DNA of 64,000 nt from Lyngbya sp. HA4199-MV5 (GCA_019359375.1 JAHHHL010000005.1:62001-126000); one strand, 5' to 3'; shown: positions 53,873 to 63,344, numbered from the stretch's first letter. The notes: generated from the letters alone by a model not told the origin. Made by a program: numbers and translations.

Positions 53873-55444
53873 TCATGCTTGATACAAAGCCTGCTGTAGC
53901 GCCGGAATCAGATATTGCGACAGCGTGAAGGCATCAACGCCCAAGACGGTGCGCTCTTGCATAGCTGTTATGCCTGCCTGAGCATGCCACCAAGCACCAG
54001 CCTGCACGCAATTGAGTATGGACTCGGAAGATGAGGCTCCACTGGCGATTTTCTGAGCGACCAAGCCGCCAAGCAGACCAGTCAACACATCCCCACTACC
54101 ACCACGGGCAAGGGCAGCCGTACTGTCAGGATTAATCCAGACGAGACCTTCAGAATTGGCGATCGCCACTCGTGCCCCTTTGAGCAACACGATCGCGCCA
54201 GAGTTTGCCGCTGCCGCTTGAGCCGCTGTAACCCGACAAGGGATGGGGTCTGCCAGATCAGGGAAGAGCCGTTTAAATTCGCCTAGGTGTGGCGTGATGA
54301 CTGTTGTTGCTTGCCGTGCCTGTAGCGTTGGCATAGTGCCCATCTCGGCAAGAATATTCAAACCATCTGCATCCAGGACGAGCGGGTGATTTTGGCTCAA
54401 GACCTGTTGTACAACCGCACTGGCATCCATTGTTAGTCCAGGACCACAAGCGATCGCATGGTAGGCACTCAGATCGATTTCATCAGGCAATTGGGCAATG
54501 GCACCCGTCTCGGATTCAGGACAACCCCATACCAGTGCTTCCGGTAACTGGGCTGTGAGCGTTGCTTTCAGTGTTTGGGGGACTGCGATCGACAGCATGC
54601 CCACGCCACTGGCACGCGCGCCCAGGGCAGTGAGCAAGGCACCGCCCGCATAGCGACGGGAGCCACAGATAAGCAATACGTGTCCCATCTTGTACTTGTG
54701 CGTCTCTGCGGGACGGCTAAGCGGCAGGTGTGCGATCGCCTGTTCTGACGTGATACGTCGTATAGCCGGAGGGTTGCCCAGCACATCCCACACCTCTGCC
54801 AGGGGCACATCAAAATCAATGAGTTCAGCGGTGCCCACGTAAGCAAGCGCCTGATCTTGCAGCAGTCCTTGTTTCCAGAGACCAAGGCAAAGGGTGTGAG
54901 TGGCACAGATTGCCGTCCCTAAGACGGCTCCTGTATCCGTATGGATGCCTGAAGGAAGATCGATACTGATTACAGGCTGCGACCACAGGTTGATTTGGTT
55001 GACAGCATCCGCGATTTCGTCGTTGAGCGATCGCTCCAACCCAAACCCAAACACGCCATCGATTAAAACATCACAGTCTTGTAGGGCTTCTACCGTTTCA
55101 ACAACGGGGATACTCAGGCTTTGACAGTAGCGTTGATGCTGTGCCATCAATTCTTTAAGTTTGGAAAACGGGCTGTACAGCGAAACCGTGTAGCCTTTGA
55201 AATGCAATTCGCGTGCCACAACCAGAGCATCGCCACCGTTATGCCCGGGACCAACCAGCACGCCAATATGTTTGTGTCGATCGGGGTGGAGCGCTTGGAC
55301 TCGATGTGCAATGCGTCCCGCGACCTTTTCCATGAGCGCTGCAACGGGCATCCCTGCGGCAAAGAGGCGGGCTTCGATCGCTTGCATCTGAGCCGCTGTC
55401 ACTACAATTTGCTGAATTGCCTGAGTTCTTGTTAACGCTGTCAA
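53873..55444 (-). CDS. Bifunctional NAD(P)H-hydrate epimerase / ADP-dependent dehydratase
   Basis: Repairs hydrated NADH and NADPH. The N-terminal YjeF_N epimerase domain (about 15-225) has VLVGPGHNGGDALVVARELHF and IDLPSGIHTDTG. The C-terminal ribokinase-like dehydratase domain (about 235-520) has HKYKMGHVLLICGSRRYAGGALLTALGA, ACGPGLT, LVLDADGLN, VITPHLGEF and the final catalytic GGSGDVLTGLLGG. At 523 residues both halves are complete, as in Escherichia coli Nnr. A TTG at 55444 is the most likely start; a later ATG would cut into the first domain. Confidence 0.95.
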   Translation of the reverse strand: MTALTRTQAIQQIVVTAAQMQAIEARLFAAGMPVAALMEKVAGRIAHRVQALHPDRHKHIGVLVGPGHNGGDALVVARELHFKGYTVSLYSPFSKLKELMAQHQRYCQSLSIPVVETVEALQDCDVLIDGVFGFGLERSLNDEIADAVNQINLWSQPVISIDLPSGIHTDTGAVLGTAICATHTLCLGLWKQGLLQDQALAYVGTAELIDFDVPLAEVWDVLGNPPAIRRITSEQAIAHLPLSRPAETHKYKMGHVLLICGSRRYAGGALLTALGARASGVGMLSIAVPQTLKATLTAQLPEALVWGCPESETGAIAQLPDEIDLSAYHAIACGPGLTMDASAVVQQVLSQNHPLVLDADGLNILAEMGTMPTLQARQATTVITPHLGEFKRLFPDLADPIPCRVTAAQAAAANSGAIVLLKGARVAIANSEGLVWINPDSTAALARGGSGDVLTGLLGGLVAQKIASGASSSESILNCVQAGAWWHAQAGITAMQERTVLGVDAFTLSQYLIPALQQALYQA

Positions 55445-55576
55445 GGCTGAGATCTCCGCAATGATGCATCAAGGCTGCATCGTGGATGTATGACCCGCCA
55501 CGAATGTACCGCATCTGCCTGAAGCCACGACAACTGACCAGGGGTAGAGATGGCGATCGCCGCCCTGCAACAACTC

Positions 55577-55692
55577 AGGATTGCGAATGAAATCACTTCG
55601 ACAACCTCAGAGTTTTCGTTGTACGGGCGCGGCATGTGGCAGAGGTCTCTGAACGACGGCAAGGACTATCTACCGCATGCCACGTCCCTACG
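55577..55692 (-). repeat. Dispersed repeat with GCATGC hairpin, copy B
   Basis: The reverse complement of this stretch matches 47249-47363 (TCCTTGCC, AGAGAC-TCTGCC, CATGCCGCGCCCGTACAACG, GAGGTTGTCGAAGTGATTTC). Its right end CTACCGCATGCCACGTCCCTACG forms an imperfect palindrome with the internal GGGCGCGGCATGTGG. It lies between the NAD(P)HX repair gene and the SPOR-like gene, and takes up much of that 296-bp gap. Confidence 0.75.
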
Positions 55693-55740
55693 CCAAGAAT
55701 GACAGCTTCATCAATCCATGATCCTTACCAGTGCAAAGCG

Positions 55741-56514
55741 CTACCGATTGTAGTAGACCAGCGAATCCAGCCCGCCGCCATTAAGAAACTGGCTAATCTT
55801 CTTCGCATCGCTGTGTTGTGCAAAGGGACCAATTTCTAGATGGGGTCCGAACGGGGCGCTTTTCTCTTGAATCGCTTCTTGACGGATGCCCATCCGAATC
55901 ACCCGATCTGCCAAGACAGGAAGATCTTTTTGGCTGCCTGGAATGACGACGACAAAACGGCTGGTGGTCACTGAGTTAGAGGGAACGGTACTGCCCCCTA
56001 CATTGGTCGCCAGTTCAGCCATAATGCCCTGAGAATTGAGGGCAGCTATTTGCCGTTGAGCGCTGGCTTCATTGTCAAAGGTGCCAGCTTGAATGACTGA
56101 CTGCCCCTGGTAGCGCTGCACTGAGGCACTGGGTTCGATCGCCTGCACTTGCTGCAAGAGGTAAGGGCTATCTCCATTTACATAGACGGTGTACTGGCTC
56201 AGGGTGACTCCTGGACGGTTTACAGGTGCCAGAAAAACCGTTTCGTTACCGGGCAGTGGCGTTGAGTTGAGACTGCCAGGAGATGATAATCCTGGCACAG
56301 AAACGGTGGGCGGCGGCGGTAAAGGAACAACCTGTTGCGCTTGACCTGCGGTAGTGGTGAGGGTGACGATCGCCCAACCACCCAACACCCAGCAGCCTGC
56401 AACGCCTGATCGCAGCAAGGTACGATAGCACAAGTGAACGACACGCGATCGTCGCCAGATGCTACCTGAACCCTGTCCAGATTTTGTTCCTTCATCCAAC
56501 TGACTCGTTGTCAT
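55741..56514 (-). CDS. Membrane-anchored SPOR-like protein
   Basis: A protein of 257 residues with one N-terminal hydrophobic segment (GVAGCWVLGGWAIVTLTTTAGQA at about 36-58), a Pro-rich spacer (VVPLPPPPTVSVPG), and a C-terminal region with two SPOR-like halves. The first contains VYVNGDSPYLLQQVQAIEPSASVQRYQGQSVIQAGTF-type elements with EASAQRQIAALNSQGI; the second has RFVVVIPGSQKDLPVLADRVIRMG and LEIGPFAQHSDAKKISQFL. SPOR folds bind denuded glycan strands at septa. The match is at the level of pattern, so septal function is tentative. The ATG at 56514 is preferred. Confidence 0.75.
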   Translation of the reverse strand: MTTSQLDEGTKSGQGSGSIWRRSRVVHLCYRTLLRSGVAGCWVLGGWAIVTLTTTAGQAQQVVPLPPPPTVSVPGLSSPGSLNSTPLPGNETVFLAPVNRPGVTLSQYTVYVNGDSPYLLQQVQAIEPSASVQRYQGQSVIQAGTFDNEASAQRQIAALNSQGIMAELATNVGGSTVPSNSVTTSRFVVVIPGSQKDLPVLADRVIRMGIRQEAIQEKSAPFGPHLEIGPFAQHSDAKKISQFLNGGGLDSLVYYNR

Positions 56515-56777
56515 CGTGCAAGCCCCCCACAGCATGATTTGATGTGAGCCATGTTATACGCAGAATGCATGGGTGACACACAAAACGGTACAGATGGACT
56601 GGGTTTAGAGCCAATACCTCTCGGTTAAGGGGGAAAAGGGGAACGGGAGCGGGCTGAAACTCACGTCTTTCCCTTTACCCCTTGCCCCCGAACCGAAAAG
56701 TATTGGGGTTAGAGCGACATCGGAATGGTTGGCGGTTGGTGATCAACGGTGAGCCGTCCTAAAGACACCCACCAGGC

Positions 56778-59700
56778 TCAAAAGTATTGCAAGAGCAGTT
56801 GTTCAAGCTCTTTGATTGCCACTGGTTTGCTGAGATAGGCGTTTGCGCCAGCAGCGATAAATTTCTCACGATCGCCAGCCATCGCCATTGCTGTAACCAT
56901 AATGACCGGAATGTGTTGCAGCTTCGGTTGGGTGCGGAGTTCGGCTAGCAGCTCTAGCCCCGTGCGACCGCTTCCTAGCTGTACGTCCAGCAGTACGAGA
57001 TGGGGCTGTAATTGGTGTACAGCTTCTAAAAAACGATCGCCATCGGTCAAATGCTCGACCTGGTGCCCAAAGGCGTGTAGGTAGTCTTGCAACACGATCG
57101 CGCTACAGGGATCGTCTTCCACAAGCAGAATGCGCTGCGATGACCAGGGTTTAGCATACAGTTCTTTGGCAGTGGGGGAGGCGGGCAAGTCTAAGGGGGA
57201 AGCTGCTTCTGCCACTTGGGGATCAGGCAGGTAGAGCGTAAATCGGCTACCTGATCCTAAGCTCGACGTGACGGTAATGTCACCACCATGCAGTCGAGCC
57301 AGGTTCCGCGAAAGTGCCAACCCCAAGCCCGTCCCCGCATAGTGACGATTCAACTGGCTGTCTAACTGCGAGAACGGCATGAACAAAAGCGGGAGTTGGT
57401 CTGCTGCAATGCCGATGCCTGTATCGGCGATCGTAAAGGCAGTACCGTGAGGTCGCTTCTGGACGATCAGCGAGACAGTACCTTTTGGCGTGAATTTGAT
57501 GGCATTCGACAATAGATTGATCAGAATTTGCTTCAGTCGTCGTTCGTCTGCCATGCAGGTGCTGACCGCGTGATCAAACTGGCTGTTAAGCTGCAAGCCG
57601 CGATCGTATGCCTGTTCGCGCACCAGGGTAAGGCAGTAGCTACACAGGTCTAAAACGTTGATGGAAATCAGGTTCAGGGTGTCTTGCCCAGATTCAACTT
57701 TTGCCAGATCCAGGATATCGTTAATCAGCAATAGCAGGTGTTGACCGCTGCTGTGGATATGGCTGACGTATTCTGTCTGCTTGACATTCAACGTGCCAAA
57801 GATTTGCTGCTCTAAGAGTTGCGACAAGCCCAGGATGGCGTTGAGCGGAGTGCGTAGCTCGTGGCTCATCGTTGCCAGAAACTCGCTCTTTGCCCGGTTT
57901 GCGGCTTCAGAAAGCAGTTTTTCATGCTCTAATTCCTGCGTGCGTTCTTTGACGAGGTGTTCTAAGCGCTCGTAGCTTTGGGCGTTGGAGATGGCGATCG
58001 CGGCTTGATCGGCAATGCGTTGAAGTAGTTGAATCTCTTCATCCGTGAAGACACGACGGTGGGTTGTGGTTTGGAGTGCGATCGACCCAAACAACTGACC
58101 GTGAATCAAAATTGGAGAAGCCAGGACAGAAACAGTTTGCCCCTGTTCGACTTGCTGCTGACGGGTTTCAGTCCAGCCTTCCTGGCTGTAATCAGGGGCA
58201 TGAAACACCCGGCGCTGGTGGAAGTCTGAGCGTGCATCCAGCAAGTCGGGCCACTCTGACAGCGGCACTCTGAGACTAAGTTGAGAAATCACCTGGTCGT
58301 CGGCACGCCATTCGTTTCGCACGTAGGCTTCTTCTGCAATGGTGAGAATCAGCACGCGATCGACATGAAAAGAGGCACCCGTCAGATTAGCGATTTCTTG
58401 CAAAATGTAGTTAGCATCCAGCCTGGAGTTGATGGTTTGACTAATCTGGTTCAGCAGTTGTTCGCGCTGTGCCTGCTGCTGCACCTGGCTGAATAACTGC
58501 GATTGCTGAATCGCGATCGCCACCTGGGTTGCCAATGGTTCTAGCAAAGCCACTTCAAACGGCTTCCACTGACGGGTGCCAGAGCATTGATGCACAGCCA
58601 GGATGCCCCACAGTTGGTCGCCCTGCATAATCGGCACGACCACCTTGGCTTTGATATGCAACCGCTGCATGATCTCTAAATAGTCGTCAGGTAGCCCCAA
58701 TTGAGCCGTATCGTTCACGATGTAGGTTTTGCCCTGATTGTAGAGAGCCGTGCGATCGTGATACCAGACGTAGTGCGGACTGTTATCGGTATGAATATTC
58801 CACTCTGGTACGACAGCATCAGCAACGAGCGTGCCTTCTCGACCAGGCGCAAAGCGGTAGATCAGCACTCGATCGGTTTGTAAAAACTGACGCACTTCTG
58901 CCACCGTGCGCTGAAGTATTTCTTCGAGGTCAAGCGATTGGCGAATGTGCAGTGCGATCGTGCCAAGTAGTCGATCGCGCTCTGCTTGCTGTTGCAATCG
59001 GGCTTCAGCTTGTTTGCGATCGGTAATGTTGCGTTCGATCGCGAGCACCTCATCCTTGCCGCAAACGACCATCCGCGATTCTTGCACACGCCATTCGCCG
59101 TTGATTTCAATCTGGTATTCAAAGGTTTGGACTTCGCTTGTTTCCAGGGTGAGTTCGATATAGTGCAGACGCTCTTGCGCCAACTGCGGTGGTAAATATT
59201 CCTGAAATTTTCTGCCAATCAACTGGTCAAGCGGCAATGCTAATTCATCGGCTTTATCGGTCTTGCAGTCTAGATTGGTGCCGTCTCGATGGTGTCGAAT
59301 CCAAAAGTCTGGGACGGCATGGAGCAAAGCACTGTTTTTTGCCTCACTTTCCCGGAGTGCCTGCTCTGCCTGCTTCTGCTCGGTAATGTCTCGTCCAGTT
59401 GCTTGCAGCTCAACCACATTTCCCTGCTCACCAAACAAGATGCGATCGGTCCACTGGTGCCACCGAACCTCCCCTTCTGGCGTGATAAACAATTGGTCTG
59501 ACGTGATAGCTGGGCAGTCGTGGTTAAGTGAGGCGATTTTGCGGCGAATGTCTTCTTGTGCATGTTCCGGCGACAAGAGGATAAAGTTTTGCCCAATCAA
59601 TTCTTCCCGCGTTTTCCCATAACCACGGCAGTACGCATCGTTTACAAAGGTGATGGTGCCATCGGGCAAAAAACGATCGATCATTTCGGTCTGATCTTCT

Positions 59701-60761
59701 ACCACCGCACGGTAACGGGCTTCGCTCTGTTGCAAGGCAAGTTCTGCTTGCTTGCGCTCGGTGATGTCTTCACCCGTGCCTTCGTAATACAACAGTTCGC
59801 CTTGTGCGCTATATACAGCGCGGGCATTCTCTGAAACCCAGATAGTGCTGCCATCTTTGCGATACACCTGCGACTCAAAGTCTGCGATTGTTCCATGAGC
59901 TTGCACAAGACGGCTGAACTCAGCGCGGCGAGTGGGATCCACATAAAGCTGATGCTCAATATCAGTCAGGGCGGCGATCAGTGCTTCGGGCGAATTATAG
60001 CCGTACAGCTTGGCAAGCGCGGCATTAGCACTCAGATAGCGCCCATCGGGTGTGGACTGAAAAATCCCCTCGATCGCATTTTCAAAAATGCCACGATAAC
60101 GAGCTTCCGCTTGCTGCAAAGCGGCTTCGGCTTGCCGTCGCTCCGCAATTTCTGCTTGCAGCGTCGCATTTGCCTGCGCGAGTTCAGCGGTGCGTGCGAT
60201 GACCTGTGCCTCTAGCTGCTCATGGGTTGCTTTGAGCGCAGCTTCCACCTGTTTGCGCTCAGTGATATCCACTGCCATGCCAACAAACCCGATCGCGTGC
60301 CCGTTCGCATCTTGTAGCAGGGTGTTTGTCACATCTGCCCAAAGCTGACTGCCATCTTGACGCTGTAAAAGCAGTTCTCCGCGCCAGGAGTGAGTCTTTG
60401 GGGTGCGGGTGAGCCTTTGGTGGGCAATTTTTTGACCGTTTTCATGCACCAACAGTCTATAAACTTTTTTGCCCATCACCTCGGCGGGTTGCCACTGGAA
60501 TAGAACCGCTGCATAACGATTCCAGTAGATAATCTGCCCGTGCCGATCCGTGACAATAACGGCGTGACAAAGCTGATCAAGCAGCGATGCCTGGAACAAA
60601 ACGGGGGCTGAATGGTCACGGCTGTGGCGCTGAGTCGATGCAAACAGCGTCTCAACCTGTTGCGGTTGACGTTCAATCGCGCAGAGTGCTTGCAACAGCG
60701 CTTCAAACGCAGCATCGTCTCGACAATATGCACGCAGACCCTCAAATCGTTCTGCTTTCAT
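56778..60761 (-). CDS. Multi-PAS/GAF hybrid sensor histidine kinase
   Basis: A 1327-residue soluble sensor. Four PAS domains lie in series (about 55-175, 215-340, 345-465 and 470-580), each closing with a PAC block ending in DITERKQAE-type sequence. Two GAF domains follow (about 595-770 and 785-945; the first has the VPIMQGDQLWGILAVHQCSG block typical of phytochrome-like GAF). Then come HisKA with His967 in MSHELRTPLNAILG, an intact HATPase (NLLSNAIKFT, DTGIGI, GTGLGL), and a receiver with phospho-acceptor Asp1259 in LLDVQLG. In the first GAF no chromophore-binding Cys in the usual context is obvious to me. The output is presumably phosphotransfer. The signal is unknown. ATG at 60761 is preferred to a TTG upstream. 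Confidence 0.93.
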   Translation of the reverse strand: MKAERFEGLRAYCRDDAAFEALLQALCAIERQPQQVETLFASTQRHSRDHSAPVLFQASLLDQLCHAVIVTDRHGQIIYWNRYAAVLFQWQPAEVMGKKVYRLLVHENGQKIAHQRLTRTPKTHSWRGELLLQRQDGSQLWADVTNTLLQDANGHAIGFVGMAVDITERKQVEAALKATHEQLEAQVIARTAELAQANATLQAEIAERRQAEAALQQAEARYRGIFENAIEGIFQSTPDGRYLSANAALAKLYGYNSPEALIAALTDIEHQLYVDPTRRAEFSRLVQAHGTIADFESQVYRKDGSTIWVSENARAVYSAQGELLYYEGTGEDITERKQAELALQQSEARYRAVVEDQTEMIDRFLPDGTITFVNDAYCRGYGKTREELIGQNFILLSPEHAQEDIRRKIASLNHDCPAITSDQLFITPEGEVRWHQWTDRILFGEQGNVVELQATGRDITEQKQAEQALRESEAKNSALLHAVPDFWIRHHRDGTNLDCKTDKADELALPLDQLIGRKFQEYLPPQLAQERLHYIELTLETSEVQTFEYQIEINGEWRVQESRMVVCGKDEVLAIERNITDRKQAEARLQQQAERDRLLGTIALHIRQSLDLEEILQRTVAEVRQFLQTDRVLIYRFAPGREGTLVADAVVPEWNIHTDNSPHYVWYHDRTALYNQGKTYIVNDTAQLGLPDDYLEIMQRLHIKAKVVVPIMQGDQLWGILAVHQCSGTRQWKPFEVALLEPLATQVAIAIQQSQLFSQVQQQAQREQLLNQISQTINSRLDANYILQEIANLTGASFHVDRVLILTIAEEAYVRNEWRADDQVISQLSLRVPLSEWPDLLDARSDFHQRRVFHAPDYSQEGWTETRQQQVEQGQTVSVLASPILIHGQLFGSIALQTTTHRRVFTDEEIQLLQRIADQAAIAISNAQSYERLEHLVKERTQELEHEKLLSEAANRAKSEFLATMSHELRTPLNAILGLSQLLEQQIFGTLNVKQTEYVSHIHSSGQHLLLLINDILDLAKVESGQDTLNLISINVLDLCSYCLTLVREQAYDRGLQLNSQFDHAVSTCMADERRLKQILINLLSNAIKFTPKGTVSLIVQKRPHGTAFTIADTGIGIAADQLPLLFMPFSQLDSQLNRHYAGTGLGLALSRNLARLHGGDITVTSSLGSGSRFTLYLPDPQVAEAASPLDLPASPTAKELYAKPWSSQRILLVEDDPCSAIVLQDYLHAFGHQVEHLTDGDRFLEAVHQLQPHLVLLDVQLGSGRTGLELLAELRTQPKLQHIPVIMVTAMAMAGDREKFIAAGANAYLSKPVAIKELEQLLLQYF

Positions 60762-61494
60762 GAATGGTGCTGAATGAGGTTCATTTAACCGTAACAAGCT
60801 AGTTGAATTGCTCCTGATATCACTGATTGAGACTGATATTTGCTGACTTCATGTTGCAAGACTCCCGATGGCGGCTTCAAGCTAAATACCGCAATCACTG
60901 TATTGTAAGAGATATAGATTGTAGGAGAGATACAGTGGAGCGATGCTAGGGCGCGTCATCAATTCAGTTCCGAGACCTTGAAGTATCAGCATTGTCTCGC
61001 CCGTCCCAATACATGAGGCTAGGGGCTGAAACCCTTGATGCAAGTGATGTGTAGTCATCATTGATGACAGCGCCTAGCAATTGTCTTGATGCACACGCTT
61101 CACTCTTAAAGAGCAACGGACAACGTTTCCGCTTTCTTTTACCTTCTTTCAAAGGGTCGAAGATTCAGATAAGGAGATTTCTAGCAAACAAAATACCCGT
61201 AGGGGCAGGTTTGACACGAACGCGATCGGCTGGAGGCAACGATTCTGGCAAAACCCGCCCCCCACCGAGCAGCATATTCTTTCTTGGAAATCTCCTAAGA
61301 CCTTCATTCTTCTCACAGCATTGAGTCGATCAAGAATACGCCAAAAACAGTCATGCCAATCAAAGGCGGAAGGCTGAGCCGATTGACTGGTGCATATCCC
61401 CTGGTGGATGCAAATAACCCTGGACTGTCATCACTCCAGTTTAATATGAGTCTCATCGAAAAAACGTCCAGAAAGATCATGGTTCTCAGCCGCA
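60762..61494. other. Gap with MITE-like copy 5
   Basis: About 730 bp between the hybrid kinase and the Sua5/YrdC gene, both read outward from it. It contains the MITE-like element at 60946-61076; the rest, including 61080-61490, shows small open frames without recognisable domains. Promoters for both flanking genes are expected here. Confidence 0.5.
60946..61076 (-). mobile_element. MITE-like element, copy 5
   Basis: 131 bp from CTAGGGCGCGTCATCAATTC to ATTGATGACAGCGCCTAG, in the opposite orientation to copies 1, 2 and 4. The interior has ACCTTGAAGTATCAGCATTG and the complement of the AGGGTTTCAGCCCCTAGCC part. Terminal CTAG on both sides fits TA duplication. Confidence 0.87.
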
Positions 61495-62133
61495 ATGCCT
61501 CAAGTTCTCTTGCATGAGTTAGCTTCTCAAGCGCGTTCTGGTGCTCATTTGGTGAGTTTTCCGACTGACACCGTGCCAGCCCTGGGCGCACGACCCGATC
61601 GCGCCGCTCTAATTTTTGCTGCCAAACAGCGTGACCTGGCAAAACCGCTGATTCTGATGGCAGCCACGATCGCAGACTTGTGGACGTATGTTGTGGGTAG
61701 TCCAACAGAACGGCAAGTGTGGCAGCAGGTTGCCGATCGCTACTTACCGGGAGCCTTGACACTTGTACTACCCGCCAGCGATCGCGTTCCTCCCGCCATG
61801 AACCCCAAACAGCCTACTACGATTGGTGTGCGTGTACCGAATCATCCCATCGCGATCGCCATTCTTACCCAGACTGGACCGCTGGCAACCACCAGCGCCA
61901 ATCGATCCGGAGAACCCGCCCTGCAAACGATGGCTGAGATTGAAGCCACCTTTCCCCAGGTCTTTACCTTGCTGCCATCAGAGCTAAGCGCGCTGTCCCC
62001 CGTCAACAGTCCAGCGATCGCCTCTGGTATACCCTCAACTGTGATCCGCTGGCGTGGCGATGGGTGGGACGTTTTGAGGCAAGGGGTGGTGGATATGGGG
62101 AGTGGGGAGTGGGGAGTGGGGAGTGGGGAGTAG
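61495..62133 (+). CDS. Sua5/YciO/YrdC family protein (threonylcarbamoyl-AMP synthase type)
   Basis: A 212-residue protein of the family that makes threonylcarbamoyl-adenylate for the t6A tRNA modification. Visible blocks are VSFPTDTVPALGARPD (about 20-35), AAKQRDLAKPLILMAA (about 42-57), YLPGALTLVLPAS (about 84-96), TTIGVRVPNHP and TTSANRSGEPA. All are expected for active YrdC domains. The last 14 or so residues (MGSGEWGVGSGE end) are encoded by an intergenic-type GGGAGTGGGGAGTGGGG repeat, so the natural stop seems to have been lost and replaced. Confidence 0.92.
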   Translation: MPQVLLHELASQARSGAHLVSFPTDTVPALGARPDRAALIFAAKQRDLAKPLILMAATIADLWTYVVGSPTERQVWQQVADRYLPGALTLVLPASDRVPPAMNPKQPTTIGVRVPNHPIAIAILTQTGPLATTSANRSGEPALQTMAEIEATFPQVFTLLPSELSALSPVNSPAIASGIPSTVIRWRGDGWDVLRQGVVDMGSGEWGVGSGE

Positions 62134-62386
62134 GGGAAGCAGAAGAAGAGTTTTGAGTTTTGGGTTAGGAGGGCGGAGAAGTGAGGGAGGAGGGAGGAGG
62201 GATGGAAAAAGTTTTGAGTTTTGAGCTTTGAGTTTGTCCTGCTGCCTCCCCTGCTCCCCTTGCTTCCCTGCTCCCCTTGCCTCCCCTGCCCTCTGCTCTC
62301 TGCCTCCTGCTAACAACTAAAAACCAACAACTAAAAACTTTTCTTGCCCTCTGCCTTCTGCCCTCTGCCCTCTACCTTATAAAGTG
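62092..62386. repeat. Short-repeat tract downstream of the Sua5/YrdC gene
   Basis: Tandem GGGGAGTGGGGAGT units start inside the gene end. They are followed by GAGTTTTGAGTT, GGAGGGAGGAGGG, CCTGCTCCCCTTGCTTCCC, CTGCTCTCTGCCTCC and ACAACTAAAAACC units. It is one of the longest tracts in the window and fills the 316-bp gap before the next gene. Confidence 0.75.
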
Positions 62387-62449
62387 GGCATTCTATCAGC
62401 GGGCGCATAGGATTGATTGGGAGATTGTACTTGCATACAACGAAACGGT

Positions 62450-63319
62450 ATGAACTGGACTGACTTGGTTTGGTTGGGGGCAGGATTGTTGCTGGGGTTG
62501 CGCCTACGATCGCGCCAGATCAACGTGGCTGAACCTGCGTCATCGCCGAAACATTCACCGGGGCAAGAGCCGCCAGCATTATTGCAACCGCTGCAACTGG
62601 CTTACCAGATGGCGACGGAGATGAGCCAATTTAAGGGTGGCTTTTTGGCGCGGACATCCCACGAACTGCGATCGCCGCTCAACGGTTTGATTGGGATGCA
62701 ACAGTTGATTCTGCAAGACCTGTGCGATAGCCCTGAAGAAGAGCGCGAGTTTATGGCACAGGCGCATGAGTCAGCCTTGAAGATGATCAAGGTGTTAGAC
62801 AACGTGTTGGATGTGGCGAGGCTAGAGCATGGCATCGCCAAGATGGAGCTTCAACCACTTCAGCTCACGGCATTGCTGCAAACGGTCTATGACCTGACGT
62901 ACCTGCAAGCCGACGATCGCAACCTAAAGTTACACCTGACTCTCCCCGATCCCGACCTGTATGTACTGGCTGATCCACGCCGCTTACGGCAGGTCTTGCT
63001 CTATCTTGTGGACTCTTCCATTGCTGCAATGCTCGAAGGGAGCATTCGCCTTTCGGTTCAGACAGAGACACAGACCGGACATGCCCACATCTGGATCGAC
63101 TGCGATCGGTCTCTCAACTTCAGTGAGCCGATCGACCTTTTGGATGCACCTCCCGGAATTGAGACAGCAATCCCGTCTTCAGGTCTTAATTTGCTGACAA
63201 GTCAGATTCTCCTATCGTTGATGCAGGGCACGCTGGCAGTGGCAGAGACTTCAGTAGAGAACGAGCAGACTCGATTGAAGTGTACAGTGCCGCTCGTTAT
63301 CCCAGACTCGATCGCCTAA
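62450..63319 (+). CDS. Degenerate sensor histidine kinase
   Basis: A 289-residue protein with a short N-terminal hydrophobic segment (WTDLVWLGAGLLLGLRL) that may anchor it. A HisKA domain has the phospho-acceptor His71 in RTSHELRSPLNGLIG and a good dimerisation helix pair. The ATPase domain is poor: the N-box reads YLVDSSIAAM instead of the usual asparagine motif, the DxGxG box is replaced by IDCDRSLNF, and the glycine-rich G2 box is absent. It probably cannot bind ATP and may act as a phosphorylation substrate or scaffold. The ATG at 62450 is preferred over an upstream TTG. No response regulator is adjacent. Confidence 0.82.
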   Translation: MNWTDLVWLGAGLLLGLRLRSRQINVAEPASSPKHSPGQEPPALLQPLQLAYQMATEMSQFKGGFLARTSHELRSPLNGLIGMQQLILQDLCDSPEEEREFMAQAHESALKMIKVLDNVLDVARLEHGIAKMELQPLQLTALLQTVYDLTYLQADDRNLKLHLTLPDPDLYVLADPRRLRQVLLYLVDSSIAAMLEGSIRLSVQTETQTGHAHIWIDCDRSLNFSEPIDLLDAPPGIETAIPSSGLNLLTSQILLSLMQGTLAVAETSVENEQTRLKCTVPLVIPDSIA

Positions 63320-63344
63320 ACAAACAGCAGCCAGCATGAGAGGC

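Noticed and set aside
55441-55662. Frame with MPRPYNEN as a transposase start
   Set aside because: The reading starts in a palindromic repeat and soon diverges; there is no DDE domain, so it is treated as a repeat.
61313-61762. 149-codon minus-strand frame before the Sua5/YrdC gene
   Set aside because: More than half lies opposite the conserved YrdC coding sequence.
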